Below, in pieces: positions 11,971 to 23,366 of a stretch of DNA of 64,000 nucleotides; positions within the stretch are counted from its first letter, which is position 1, and each line of letters begins with the position of its first letter. The DNA lies in the NCBI RefSeq assembly GCF_023065955.2, contig NW_026623008.1, forward strand, positions 15,034,501-15,098,500, in the 5' to 3' direction. The DNA is from Ursus arctos. Its lineage: Eukaryota > Chordata > Mammalia > Carnivora > Ursidae. The position numbers and the translations under genes were made by a program. Under the pieces are notes generated by a model that saw only the letters and a program-made list of their open reading frames with translations, was not told where the DNA came from and ran no database searches.

Positions 11971-12142
11971 TTTTTTTTTAACTTTTTATTTGAGAGAGAA
12001 AGTGAGTGAGAGAGAGAGCACAAGTGGGGAGCGGGCAAAGCAGAGGGAGAAGCAGACTCCCCGCTGAGCAGGGAGCCTGGCACAGGGCTTGATCTCACTG
12101 AGCTGAAGGCATGCTTAACCAACTGTGACACCCAGGTGCCCC
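11971..12142 (-). mobile_element. Long-form CAN-SINE, internally deleted
   Basis: Reverse element; the text between GCTTGATCTC and ACTGAGCTGAAGG lacks the usual CCAGGACCCTGGGATCATG part. Confidence 0.88.
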
Positions 12143-12482
12143 ACTAATAGGACTATTATTCTGAGGGAGAAAAGGTAGGAAGAAAAATGTTTAATTGTGC
12201 ACCAATCCAATAAGCAGGCAATGAAAGGAAAGGAGTTCCTATAAGACTGTTTCTAATACCAATTATATTTCAGACTCCTCTGGTAATTCTTTATTGCTAA
12301 AGTTTATTTGGTTATCAACACCCTTTCCCCACATATTTCTCTGTACTGCCTCAAAGAAAGCCCTTAGTAACAAAAAGGGCTGCTGCCTATTTCTAGGGAA
12401 GAGGAAAGAAAGGATTATGGGACAATTTCTGCCCTAAACATAGGCTAATAAAATAAACAGGTCAAAAAAGAGTTAACTCAGT
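12143..12482. other. Unique sequence
   Basis: Nothing recognised. Confidence 0.4.
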
Positions 12483-12494
12483 CTAGTTAATCAA

Positions 12495-12690
12495 ATTTTT
12501 TTTTTAATTTTATTTATTTATTTAACACAGACAGAGACAGCCAGCGAGAGAGGGAACACAAGCAGGGGGAGTGGGAAAGGAAGAAGCAGGCTCATAGCAG
12601 AGGAGCCTGATGCGGGGCTCGATCCCATAACGCCGGGATCACGCCCTGAGCCGAAGGCAGACGCTTAACCGCTGTGCCACCCAGGCGCCC
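12495..12690 (-). mobile_element. Young long-form CAN-SINE
   Basis: CATAGCAGAGGAGCC and CGCTGTGCCACCCAGGCG variant, shared with the other youngest copies. Perfect target duplication CTAGTTAATCAA at 12,483 and 12,691. Confidence 0.96.
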
Positions 12691-12702
12691 CTAGTTAATC
12701 AA

Positions 12703-13458
12703 TTTTACAGAAGAAGAGACTGAGCACAGAGAGTTAAAATAACCCCAAAGAGAAGAACAGACGCTAGAAGCAGATCAAGCAGGTAAGAGTAAGAAAAGGC
12801 TGGTGCACAGAAAACCAGGAGAGTTTTCTGTTTTTCACAGAATTAAAGCATATTATTCAAAACATGAAGAGTCTACATTTAAAAGGGAATGATAAGCACC
12901 AGTAAAAGGTCAAGTAACTCTCCAAAGTTAGACATCAAAGTTTTGTCTACATTATGTAAGACTCTAAGTTTATCCTTACAAACTCTAACACATTACTTAA
13001 ATGCTTCACTGGCAGTTTACATATCTTTCTGTAAGATAATCGCATAAGTCACATAAGTCTCTATAAGATAATCACATAGAATCAATTTATTCCTACTAGT
13101 CAGAATAGATTTCAATGAAGCCACAAATACAAGAAACTAAAACTGAAAGCAGAAGTATTTAGCAATTATTTTCAATGGAAATATAATTCAAGTAACAAGG
13201 TTAGAACATAAATACTGAAAGTGAAACTAAGATAATTTGCTTCTCTAATAAAAATGAAATCACTTCTATCATCTTGAAAATGGTACTTAAATAAAAACTA
13301 AAGTAGGAGTGTTTGTACTTAAGAGATTTTCATTATCACGAATCATAAATGAAAAGGATAACTCTTAAGTTCTTATTATCACTTCACCTTGAGTAAAAGC
13401 AAATTCAGTGTAATAAATCCTAAAGTGTTATTAGAACAAAGACTGACAAATATATTGG
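12703..13458. other. Unique AT-rich sequence
   Basis: No exon or repeat recognised. A minor internal duplication of TAAGATAATCACATA-like text occurs at 13,034-13,070. Confidence 0.4.
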
Positions 13459-13636
13459 TTTTAAGATTTATTTATTATTTGAGAGAGAGAAAGTGGGGTG
13501 GAAGGGACAGAGGGAGAGAGAAGCACTCCCCACTGACCATGCAGCCCAAAGCCGGGCTCAATCTCACCACTCTGAGATCATGACCTGAGCCAAAATCAAG
13601 AGTCGGACACAACCAAGTGAGCCACCCACAAGCCCC
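13459..13636 (-). mobile_element. CAN-SINE, older copy
   Basis: Reverse element ending GTGAGCCACCCACAAGCCCC; TATATTGGTT / TATATTGTTT flank it. More diverged than most. Confidence 0.9.
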
Positions 13637-14337
13637 TATATTGTTTTGACATTAACTTATGTAGCTTGCTGTGTGTCCCCAGCCTCAAATTCTTAGGTAA
13701 ATATCGAATTTTGTTTTTCAAAGGGCACAAATCCCTCCTTTGTAGGGATTTCATATATCTAATTTCTTATATCTAGAGAGACAAGAAAGCTTTTAAATGT
13801 TCCACTGTGAAAACAGAAAATATCAAATCTAGAGCTGAATTTTCTCTTAATAGAATATGTCAAATGATATGAGAACTTTATAATAATACAAAAAGGGAAA
13901 GGAAACGAATGTTCAGCAACATAATTCTTTTTTCCTGTATATATTTTCATCCTCCGTATTTATTTCTATAGCTTGTTAAAATATTCATATCTACTCAGAC
14001 ATGTTAAATAATGGAAAACTGTATTTCAAAAATATTAACTTTATAAAAATGCAGAGTAAAACAGTAATTTTACAGTAATGAACTTGGAGGTGGGGAGAGC
14101 AAGTAGCTGAAAATCGCCTGTGAAGATTCATTCTACCTTCATTGCCACTATTTAAGTTCATTACTTGGAATTTCACCCTTCTTTGACATAGCTAACAAAG
14201 ATTTTACTGGTAATTACTGAATACCTTAAATGAATATATTATTACAAAATAATTGTTACTTGGGTTATGACTCAACCATACTGTTTAAAAATCTTTTATA
14301 GGTGGCTGGGTAGGCTGGTATAAGAACCATTTGGCCC
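13637..14337. other. Unique AT-rich sequence
   Basis: No exon, RNA gene or repeat recognised. Confidence 0.4.
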
Positions 14338-14536
14338 TTGGGGCGCCTGGGTAGCGCAGTCGTTAAGCGTCTGCCTTCGGCTCAGGGTGTGATCCTGGTG
14401 TTGCGGGATTGAGTCCCACATCGGGCTCCTCGGCTGGGAGCCTGCTTCTTCCTCTCCCTCTCCCCTGCTGTGTTCCCTCTCTCGCTGGCTATCTCTCTCT
14501 CACATAAATAAATAAAATCTTTAAAAAAAAAAAAAA
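14338..14536 (+). mobile_element. Long-form CAN-SINE
   Basis: CGCAGTCGTTAAGCG head variant. Perfect 16-bp duplication AAGAACCATTTGGCCC at 14,322 and 14,537. Confidence 0.96.
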
Positions 14537-14903
14537 AAGAACCATTTGGCCCAAACTACCTCTTAAGACAGCTACTTCATTCACTATCTTTCTTTTCAAC
14601 CACTAGCAAATGTGTGACAGACTTGTTTACAGTTTTAATGAACTCCTGTTCAACTGTCTCATTTGAGTAGCTGTGTGCTCAAAAAAATTAAAGCTAATTT
14701 AGAAAGATGCTGTTTGTCTTAAGAGGTGTAGCTGTCACCCTCTCTTCCATAAATCTCCAAGGTGTACATAGTGGAGCAAAGAACTAGACAAGTGAAGTAC
14801 TGAAAGAACTAAATTTTAAAACATCATAAACTACCATTGACTAAGCACCCATTATGAGCCCATCATTCACTGGACATATCTTCATAAAAACTACACATGC
14901 TAG

Positions 14904-15028
14904 GGCGTGCCTGACTGGCTCAAGTGGGTGGAACAAGCAACTCTTGGTCTCAGGGCTGTGGGTTCGAGCCCCATGTTGGGTGTAGAGATTACCTGAAAAT
15001 AAAAAATCTTTAAAAACAAACAAAAAAA
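14904..15028 (+). mobile_element. Short-form CAN-SINE
   Basis: GTGCCTGACTGGCTCAAG head and GTAGAGATTACCTGAAAAT end. ACACATGCTAG / CACATATGCTAG flank it. Confidence 0.9.
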
Positions 15029-15041
15029 CCACATATGCTAG

Positions 15042-16086
15042 AAGCTGCTAGCTGACCCCCAATTTTTGTTTTCCTCTCTTTCCTCAACAAAAAAAGTGAT
15101 GTATGAATCTTCTGGCAAATTCCCTTTTAGAGAAGAAGCATCCCTTTGTCCTCTCCCTTCTCCTTCCTGCTAAGTGGCATGCAAACTTACAGACTGGAGC
15201 TGGCACAGTCCTCCTGAACCACAAGGTTCACTTGATCAACACAGGACATGCTCAAAAGACAGAGATTAGATCCCTGACACCTCAGAGTGCCACAATGGCT
15301 CAGGACCTGGCAATATGCTAGTTAGTGGAAGAATTCAGATTAAAATCAAGGAGTCTCTTCATTACACACTGAAAGACACGTTAACACATTCACTTCTACA
15401 GCACACATTTTTTTTTAAATATTAGGCAGGCTTATGGTAATTCTAATAATCCTCAGTAATAGCAACAAGGGCAGGACTACGCCTTACTCATTTGTACAGG
15501 GCTAGCACAAAGCCCTGCACACAATAAACTTTGCTGAATTAAGAAAGTTCCCTTCACAGCAGGGAAGAAAACAGATAACGGCTGTCAGTGCCCATTAGTT
15601 TGTCAATTTGTCTAATTAGATACTGGTAATAAACTATTTCAGGTTCTAAGAGGATGTCAGGTGCAAAATGCCTGGTTTGCACTTTCACTTTACCATGTCC
15701 CAGAACTAAGCTATTTCAAAATGAAAAAAAAAAAAAAAAAAAAAGAATCCTCCTCTAGTCATTTGCCAAACTCTATTTCAGTATTACTCTAGAAAAGAAA
15801 CTTAAAGGACATGTCCACTGAGAAGTGAGCATTCATTACCTGATCATTATAAATCAAGAATCTTAATAAGCAAGAGACACCAAATCCAACAGCAAGCATC
15901 ATGCCAGTAGCACTCAAAGCTCTCAAAAAAGGCACTGTCCAAAAATAATTAAGAAAATACTAACTTAACATCCCTTAAATATTATGCAAGACCTAATTAA
16001 CTCACAATAGATCATTCCAATTTTCTACACCAGGAGTCCCTAACTTTAGTTGCATATCTAAAACCCCAACTCCAAAATCTGATTCA
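15042..16086. other. Unique sequence
   Basis: No exon recognised. It includes a run of about 22 A near 15,722-15,744. The 72-codon plus frame at 15,103-15,321 has no recognisable similarity. Confidence 0.4.
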
Positions 16087-16095
16087 GAAAATGTC

Positions 16096-16102
<7 letters not shown>

Positions 16103-16127
<25 letters not shown>

Positions 16128-16313
16128 TTAAGATTTTATTTATTTGACAGAGTTAGAGACAGCCAGCGAGAGAGGGAACACAAGCAGGGGGAGTGGGAGA
16201 GGAAAAAGCAGGCTCATAGCGGAGGAGGCTGATGTGGGGCTCGATCCCAGAACGCCGGGATCACGCCCTGAGCCAAAGGCAGACGCTTAACCGCTGTGCC
16301 ACCCAGGCGCCCC
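16103..16313 (-). mobile_element. Young long-form CAN-SINE
   Basis: CATAGCGGAGGAGGC / CGCTGTGCCACCC variant with a ~19-T tail. Perfect duplication GAAAATGTCTATATAT at 16,087 and 16,314. Confidence 0.96.
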
Positions 16314-16533
16314 GAAAATGTCTATATATTTTTTAATTGCAAAATTGATTCCAACAAGCAACCAAGATTCAGTATTACTATTCTATCCTTACCATGTGCT
16401 TAAAATTATGCTAATTAAGGTGGCATTTTCCTAAATTAAAAAAAAAAAAAAAGATTCCTTACTTGGATCACTCAAGTCTAATGAAAATGCTAATTTGGTT
16501 CAATGATTTAAAAAATTAGTATTTCTTACATTC

Positions 16534-16737
16534 TTTTTTTTATGATTTATTTATTTTAGAGAGAGAAAGCACGTGCATGTATGCGAGTTGGGGGGGCAGA
16601 AGGAGGAGAGAATCTCGAGCAAACTCTCCACTGAGGATGAAGCCCAACGTGGGGCTCGATCCCACAACCCATGAGATCATGACCTGAGCCGAAATCAGGA
16701 GTCAGACACTTAAATGACTGAGTCACCCAGGTACCCC
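16534..16737 (-). mobile_element. CAN-SINE, first of a same-site trio
   Basis: Reverse element bounded by perfect AGTATTTCTTACATTC copies (16,518 and 16,738). It is the most diverged of the three. Confidence 0.95.
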
Positions 16738-16753
16738 AGTATTTCTTACATTC

Positions 16754-16952
16754 TTTTTTTTATTATTAAAAGATTTTATTTATTTGAGAGAGAGAGAGAC
16801 AGAGATGGCAAGAGAGTATGAGTGGGGAGGAGAGGGAGAAGCCGACTCCCCACTGAGCAAGAAGCCTGATTAGGGGGCTCGATCCCAGGACCCTGGGATC
16901 ATGACCTGAGCCAAAGGTAGACACTTAACCAACTGAGCCACCCAGGTGCCCC
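16754..16952 (-). mobile_element. CAN-SINE, second of a same-site trio
   Basis: Begins directly after the second target copy and ends before TAGTTCTTAAATTC at 16,953, a diverged version of the same target. Confidence 0.93.
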
Positions 16953-16966
16953 TAGTTCTTAAATTC

Positions 16967-17175
16967 TTTTTTTTTTTTTTTTTTTTAAGATTTTATTTAT
17001 TCATTCGACAGAGATAGAGACAGCCAGCGAGAGAGGGAACACAAGCAGGGGGAGTGGGAGAGGAAGAAGCAGGCTCATAGCGGAGGAGCCTGATGCGGGG
17101 CTTGATCCCATAACACCGGGATCACGCCCTGAGCTGAAGGCAGACACTTAACCGCTGTGCCACCCAGGCGCCCCG
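16967..17175 (-). mobile_element. Young CAN-SINE, third of a same-site trio
   Basis: CGCTGTGCCACCCAGGCG variant with a long T tail. Perfect TAGTTCTTAAATTCTT copies at 16,953 (running into the tail) and 17,176 bound it. Confidence 0.96.
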
Positions 17176-17191
17176 TAGTTCTTAAATTCTT

Positions 17192-17694
17192 AAACACACT
17201 CTCCCAATTTATTTTACACTGGCTTCTCTCATCAAGAGGGCATCACAAAGTGTCTTTGTCAGGAAAATACAATGTTCTCTAGACATCTGAATCAAATTGA
17301 TTTTCCAATCACAAAGAGGGTAATAAACTAAAATAACAGCACAGCAGGAAAAATGAAATGTTTTCCTTTCACTAAAATTCAAGTTCCCAATAGCTTGGGC
17401 AGGAGAAATATTTATGCAGTAGATTATAAAAAGATAAAAATAAGAAAGCAGTTTTTAGCAATGGATGACATGAATACTACCATTTGAAAATGAAACTAAT
17501 CTACAAACTGCACAAAATGGGATCTGAGGAAAGCAGACATACTCAGGGTTAGGACTGAAAGATGGTTAATTACTTCCTTGTTTAATGAAAGCTTTGAAGT
17601 TTCAATTAAGCACTTGAGCTAAGGAACCAAGAGCAAAAAAGTGTTGTTGCATTACTAAAATAAAAACCAAACAACACTTTAAAATCATCAAGGG
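17192..17694. other. Unique sequence
   Basis: Nothing recognised. Confidence 0.4.
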
Positions 17695-17870
17695 GAGGGG
17701 ACCTGAGTGGCTCAGTCAGTTAAGCATCTGACTCTTGATTTCGGCTCAGCTCATAATCCACCCTGGGCATGGAGCCTGCTTAAGATTCTCTTTCTCCCAC
17801 CCCCTCTGCTCCTCCCTCCCATTCATCCACACGCATTCTCTCTCTTAAAAAAATAAAGATTAAAAAATTT
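17695..17870 (+). mobile_element. Older CAN-SINE
   Basis: Diverged head GGGGACCTGAGTGGCTCAG. A younger forward SINE sits in its A-rich tail. Confidence 0.9.
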
Positions 17871-17871
17871 A

Positions 17872-18077
17872 GGGGCGCCTGGGTGGCACAGCGGTTAAGC
17901 GTTTGCCTTCGGCTCAGGGCGTGATCCCGGCGTTATGGGGTCGAGCCCCACATCAGGCTCTTCCGCTATGAGCCTGCTTCTTCCTCTCCCACTCCCCCTG
18001 CTTGTGTTCCCTCTCTCGCTGGCTGTCTCTATCTCTGTCGAATAAATAAATAAAATCTTTAAAAAAAAAAAAAAAAA
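17872..18077 (+). mobile_element. Young CAN-SINE in the tail of another
   Basis: GGCACAGCGGTTAAGCG variant. AAAAAATTTA flanks both sides, placing it in the A-tail of the preceding copy. Confidence 0.95.
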
Positions 18078-18214
18078 TTTAAAAATCACCCAGGAAAAAT
18101 AAGGTCCTTTAAAATACAGTTAGTTACCTGCTCATCAATTTGAGAATGGTTTAATGAATGTCTTAAATCCATATTATAGAATGTATGTTTAAAATGAGGA
18201 AAAGCTGAATTATA

Positions 18215-18440
18215 ATCATTACAGCTTACATTTATTAAGCTAAATATCATATGCCAAACATTATAAGCACCTTACATTTTAATGCTGACTCAGTCTTAGT
18301 AACAATTATCATTCCCATTTTTCAAAATAGAAAACTAATGTACACAGCAAAAAAACTCTGTCCAACACTGCACTACGTAAGTGGGATTTATCACCAACAG
18401 TCCAGCTCCAGACACCAAGGCTCTTAACTTCTCACCAAAC
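18215..18440 (+). repeat. MIR element
   Basis: CAGCTTACATTTATTAAGC, ATATGCCAAACATTATAAGC, CATTCCCATTTTTC and CACCAAGGCTCTTAACT in MIR order. Confidence 0.75.
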
Positions 18441-18609
18441 TGATTCTCTTTCTGTGTAATGTTATAGGATATCTATGAGACACTAAATGCAAATGGCAAG
18501 CTACAGAATAGTGTTTGTGTGTTTGAATAATTCAATCCTATTTTGAGTTAAGAAATAAAATTCCCTTCTGTATGTACGGATTTTTTTCCCCCTACCAGAA
18601 GCAAAAAAA

Positions 18610-18716
18610 GGGGGGGCAACTGGCTGACTCACTCAGTAGAGTATGCAACTCTTAATCCAGGGGTTGTGAGTTCAAGCCCCATGTTGGGCACGGAACCTAC
18701 TTAAAAAAAAAAAAAA
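18610..18716 (+). mobile_element. Short-form CAN-SINE
   Basis: Diverged head GGCAACTGGCTGACTCAC; the body ends GAACCTACTTAAAAA. Confidence 0.87.
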
Positions 18717-18930
18717 AGATTAAGATTATGCCTACCTAAGATGCTACATTTTCTACTTTATACATTTCTGTGTTGTCTAAATATCTCATAATAAGTATGA
18801 GGTTTCAAAAATATATATTTTTAAAAACTGTCACTTAATGACAAACTTTAAGTAAAGACAGTGCAATCTGCAGACTCATAGATTACTTTCTTATGAATAT
18901 TTACAATATTTACTATCAGTCTACAACAAC

Positions 18931-18985
18931 GTCAGGAATAAAGAAAACACACTGTCAGGAATAAAGAAAACACACTGTCAAGAAA
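18931..18985. repeat. 23-bp tandem repeat
   Basis: The unit beginning GTCAGGAATAAAG occurs at 18,931 and 18,954, with a third partial copy (GTCAAGAAAA) following. Confidence 0.9.
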
Positions 18986-19839
18986 ATTACCATTTTGTAA
19001 AATCCATCAGTGATTTCTTAATTGTCATCTCAGATAAAGAAGATAGTTTTTGCCTTCAAAGTGCTTACAGTCATTAATATAAGATTAAGGAGATGCAGGA
19101 CTCAAGGCAAGCAGTCTGCCCTAATAATTCCAAGATCTTTTAATTCCACCTGTATTTGTTACAGACATATATGAGAAACTAAGATAATCAATACAGATGA
19201 GGCACAAAATCAGTCATCTAGATTCTTTCGAATAAGCTCACACTTAAACAAGTATGAATTCTACTTATCTAAATCTGCATACTCTGTTCCAACGGACCAA
19301 ATTCTATTCAATTTAGGCACAAATTCAGGAATTCTTTAGCTACCAACTAAAATTTACTCAAGCTTTTCTTATCAGTAGCTGCTGCTATATTATTTTTTAA
19401 AGGTTACATTTTTTTGGAATAAAATTTAAATTGGTAAGTTTGCTAAAAATAGAAAACTTGAAAAAAGTATTTGGCTAACAAGAAAAAAAAAGTTACTATA
19501 TAATTCAGGATTTTAGATATATTATTTCCTTGGCCAAATAGGAAAATTACAGTTTTTTTAAAAGTCCTGGTTCCTTTTTTTTCTGGTTCCCTTTTATAAC
19601 AAATATCATTCTATTTTCCCATCTTGTTATAATAAAGCAAAACAATACAAATAAAAGATAAAAAAGAAGAAAAACAATAAACATCTAAATAAAACCAGGA
19701 ACCAAACCATTAAAACTCACAATAGCTAGTATTTAATGTTCATAACGTTTGGTCTATATCATCCTTTGACATAGTTCTCTTCGTGCCTTTTCATCTACTT
19801 CTATAATTTTTTCCCAGAAATACCTATTGAAGTACAAGA
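18986..19839. other. Unique AT-rich sequence
   Basis: No gene or repeat recognised. Confidence 0.4.
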
Positions 19840-20240
19840 CGTATTCGTATAAGAATGTTTAGTGGAGCATGGTTCACAATAGAAGAAAATGGAAATAACC
19901 CAAATTAGAGGGAATTGACTAAAAGTAAGTTAAGGAACATCCATAATACCAAAGAATTCTAATCACTTCAAAAAATTACAACAGATATGTCTTACTGACA
20001 TAGAGAATTGTTCTGGTATATTAAGAAAACTTAATTAAGGAAACTATATGTACTAAGCATTACTACACTTAAATATATATAAACATGTATTACATATATA
20101 AACTATATATTAAGGAAACTATAAAACAACATATACAATGCGATCCAATTTTAGTTTAAAAAATGTGAAAATAAGCATACAACATAATCTGCAGAGAAAG
20201 ATATCATTCACTAAACAGGAGGATGAAACCACAATTTTAC
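19840..20240 (+). repeat. Old L1 3'-region fragment
   Basis: CACAATAGAAGAAAATGGAA, AACCCAAATTAGAGGG and GGAACATCCATAATACC follow the "abandoned probe" text of old L1 3' ends. AT-rich filler (20,060-20,130) interrupts it. Confidence 0.6.
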
Positions 20241-20340
20241 TTACCAATGTATTTGCATAACATACAAGATACATCTATTGCTTTTTTAGTACAAAGTAAG
20301 TAAAACTCATTATACCCAACATTTATTAAACATACAAAAC

Positions 20341-20755
20341 TGGGGCGCCTTCAGCTGGCATCATGATCTCAGGGCCCTGGGATCTGGCCCCAAGTTGTGC
20401 CTCACATCACACTGGGCTCCCTGCTTAGCGGGGAGTCTGCTTCTCCTCCCTCTGCCCCTACCCCCAACGTGTGCACTCTCCCTTTTTTTCTTTTTAAAGA
20501 TTTTATTTATTTATCTGTCAGAGAGAGAGAGAGAGCACAAGCAGGGGGAGCAGCAGGCAGAGGGAGAGCACAAGCAGGGGGAGCAGCAGGCAGAGGGAAG
20601 AGCAAGCTCCCCACTGAGCAGGGAGCCAGAGGCGGGACTCGATCCCAGGATTCTGGCATCAGGACCCAAGCGGAAGGCAGGCACTGAACCAACTGAGCCA
20701 CATAGGCATCCCTCTCTCTCTCTCAAATAAATACATACAATCTTAAAAAAACAAA
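20341..20755 (+). mobile_element. Diverged CAN-SINE split by another SINE
   Basis: The forward element lacks part of its head (GGGGCGCC joined to TTCAGCTGGCATCATG), runs to 20,483, and resumes at 20,713 with TCTCTCTCAAATAAATAC. A reverse SINE lies between. Confidence 0.85.
20484..20712 (-). mobile_element. Nested CAN-SINE with internal duplication
   Basis: Reverse element inserted in the TC-rich part of the host SINE. A ~32-bp unit starting AGCACAAGCAGGGGGAGCAG is present twice in tandem (about 20,534-20,597), so the element is longer than usual. Confidence 0.92.
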
Positions 20756-20931
20756 AACAAAATAAACATACAAAATATTTTTAAGATAGCAAATAAACCA
20801 CGAAATGAAACAATTTCTTGTTCTGAGGTATGATTCTGATATTCCAAATAGAGACTGAAAGATCTATGAGCTATCTTTTAGAGATAACATCCCTTCCCTC
20901 AACAATCACGGTATCTGCTTCAATCATTTTT

Positions 20932-20954
20932 TTTTTAGATTTTATTTATTTGTC

Positions 20955-20985
<31 letters not shown>

Positions 20986-21106
20986 GGGGAGGAGGGGCAG
21001 ACCCTGCTGAGCAGGGAGCCTGATGCAAGACTCAATCCCAGTACCCTGGGATCATGACCTGAGCTGAAGGTAGTCGTTTAACCAACTGAGCCACTCAGGC
21101 ATCCCC
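20932..21106 (-). mobile_element. CAN-SINE
   Basis: GCTTCAATCATTTT flanks both sides (20,917 and 21,107), an exact target duplication. Confidence 0.95.
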
Positions 21107-21120
21107 GCTTCAATCATTTT

Positions 21121-21489
21121 TAAGATGAAACAGAACAGGACACTCCAGGAATAAAAGCACCTTGGTATATTGGGGTAGTTGACAAGTTTAAAAACAAAAA
21201 TTAGACTCATTTGTGCCTAATTAGTATAAAACAAAATCTCTTTATCTCAGGCTATAAATTTTGATGAAATAAAATAGGTTATAATAAACAAGCCATTTTA
21301 GAAGACAAAGAATGGGTCCTAGCTTTACAAAAAGTCCACCAAGAGGTACCTGTATCAGGCCAGACTTATTTCTCACCAGCATTTTATATCCTGAGCCTTG
21401 AAATACAGGGTTCTCAAACTACAAATCCTGGATACAGCTATCAAAATAAGAGGAGCTTAACAAGTATTGATAAACATTGTAACCTGTGT
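21121..21489. other. Unique sequence
   Basis: Nothing recognised. Confidence 0.4.
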
Positions 21490-21955
21490 TTAGTTTAAGT
21501 CTTTAGAAAATGTTTGTTTTCTACTGGCTAGACCAACTATGTGCCAGACAGTACACTTAGTATTTTGTAGAGAGGATTTCATTTAATCCACAGTCAACTT
21601 GAGAGGTATCATTACCCCCTCTTACAGAGAAGGAAACTAAAATTCAAAATTCAAAAACATTAAGAGAGGGGCGCCTGTGTGGCACAGTTAAGTGTCTGAC
21701 ACTTGATTTCGACTGAGGTCATGCTCTCAGGGTCATGGGATTGAGCCCCACATCGGGCTCTGCACTCAGCGAGGAGTCTACTTGAGATTCTCTCCCCCTC
21801 TCTCTCTGCCCCCCCTCCTGCTTGTGCTCACATTCTAATAAATCTTAAAAAAATAAAAAATAAAAAACAAAATAAAAAATAAAAACATCAAGAGAACTGC
21901 CAAAAACCACATGATTATAAATGACAGAACCAGAACCTAGGTATGTTCAACTCTA
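21490..21955 (+). repeat. MIR element split by a SINE
   Basis: CAACTATGTGCCAGACAGTA, GGATTTCATTTAATCCAC and ACAGAGAAGGAAACTAAA precede a SINE; ACCACATGATTATAAATGAC and CCAGAACCTAGG follow it, completing the MIR. Confidence 0.8.
21668..21880 (+). mobile_element. CAN-SINE inside a MIR
   Basis: AAAAACATTAAGAGA and AAAAACATCAAGAGA flank it; head GGGGCGCCTGTGTGGCACAG. Confidence 0.95.
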
Positions 21956-22618
21956 CAGTTTTGCTCTTTTTTCTAAGTGTTCCTGACCAACATCTCTTAA
22001 AGTATCAAGTGTACTTCATACCTCATATTTTATCAAATTAATGCATCTGAAGCAAAATTATAATATACATTGAGATGTCACTTGAGGAAAACATATTCAA
22101 GTCTGAATGGTAAGATCACACTAAAACTATTCAATTACCTAGTATTCAATACTATAGCTAAAATTTGGCTACAAAACAGGTTTCCATACCAAAACCTAGG
22201 CAATTTCACGAATTCTGAAAGATTAAAAATTACAATACATAAAAGGCAAACATAAGGTTTTAACAGTTAGGCATACAAATCAGAAAGGTGATATTATTTT
22301 TAAATAACAGGTGAAAATGATCTAAGAGATGAGGACAATAGCTATCATCCAATGATGTGACCATGAGAAAAATTAAAAGTCTCCAGGAGTTTTTTATTTC
22401 AACTAGAAAGCCTAGAAGTACAATGCAATACCGGTAAGGCAAAATAAGCTTCAGTTCTTCAAAAGCTAACAAATTCCCCAGAGAGATGTCATTTTACAAA
22501 TTTTAAGATTTCTACTTCACAATCTATGTGTGAGAAGAAGATATGGGTCCAAAATCATAACTGAAATATATCTGGAAAACACTGTGCATGAGAAATTCCA
22601 CAAAACATACACAGTATA
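21956..22618. other. Unique AT-rich sequence
   Basis: No gene or repeat recognised; the short frames on both strands overlap each other without any recognisable protein. Confidence 0.4.
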
Positions 22619-22925
22619 CAAATACATAAAAAGCGGACTATATTGCAAACTTGCTAACATGAATTATCCTAAGAAGAGCGCCTGGGTGGCTCAGTCGGTT
22701 AAGCATCTGCCTTAGCCTCAGGTCATGATCTCATGATCCCAGGGTCCTGGGATGGAGCCCCATATCAGGCTCCCTGCTGAGCCGGGAGCCTGCTTTTCCC
22801 TCTGCCTCTGCCACTTCCCCTCCTAGTGATCTCTCTCTCTCTCACTCTGTGTCAAATAAATAAATAAAATCTTTAAAAAAATTATTTTTAATGAATTCTT
22901 GAGAGAAATGATTTCTACTTTCATT
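22619..22925. repeat. Source copy of a local duplication, now split by a SINE
   Basis: Segments 22,619-22,675 and about 22,898-22,925 together match the continuous segment at 23,434-23,511. The SINE between them is absent from that copy. Confidence 0.85.
22676..22882 (+). mobile_element. Long-form CAN-SINE
   Basis: GCGCCTGGGTGGCTCAGTCGG head and AATAAATAAAATCTTTAAAA tail. ATGAATTATCCTAAG before and ATGAATTCTTGAG after look like a diverged target duplication. Confidence 0.92.
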
Positions 22926-22959
22926 AGCAATACTTTCCTTTTAAAAATTATTCCAAGAG

Positions 22960-23159
22960 GGGCACCTGGGGGGCTCAGTCAGTCAAGCAATTAACTCTTG
23001 ATTTTGGCTGAGGTCATGATCTCAGGGTTGGGAGACTAAACCCCACGTCCAGCTCCACGCTCAGCACAGTATGCTTAAGATTCTCTCTCTCCCTCTCCCT
23101 CTGCCTCCCCCGCCCCCCACTCTTGCATGCTCTCTTTCTCTTAAATAAATTTTTTTTTT
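22960..23159 (+). mobile_element. CAN-SINE
   Basis: Exact target duplication AATTATTCCAAGAG at 22,946-22,959 and from 23,160. Confidence 0.95.
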
Positions 23160-23366
23160 AATTATTCCAAGAGAAAACAAAAGCACAAATACAGTAAACT
23201 GTCCCTGGTGTCAGGCACCACCCACAAAACTTGAAGACAACATTCAATTATGGAGAGACCCAGCTGCAAGAAATCCATCTACCCAACTAACTAGTGATCC
23301 ACCTCATCACTCATAAATATGAATGGAAACTACCAATCACCAGACATTAAGAAAATAAAGAACCAA

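Noticed and set aside
16518..17191. CRISPR-like alternation of repeats and spacers
   Set aside because: The long units are SINEs and the short units are target-site duplications; this is vertebrate DNA.
20395..20730. 111-codon plus-strand frame and its overlapping partners
   Set aside because: Lies wholly in two nested SINEs; the apparent repeat in the protein is the 32-bp SINE duplication.
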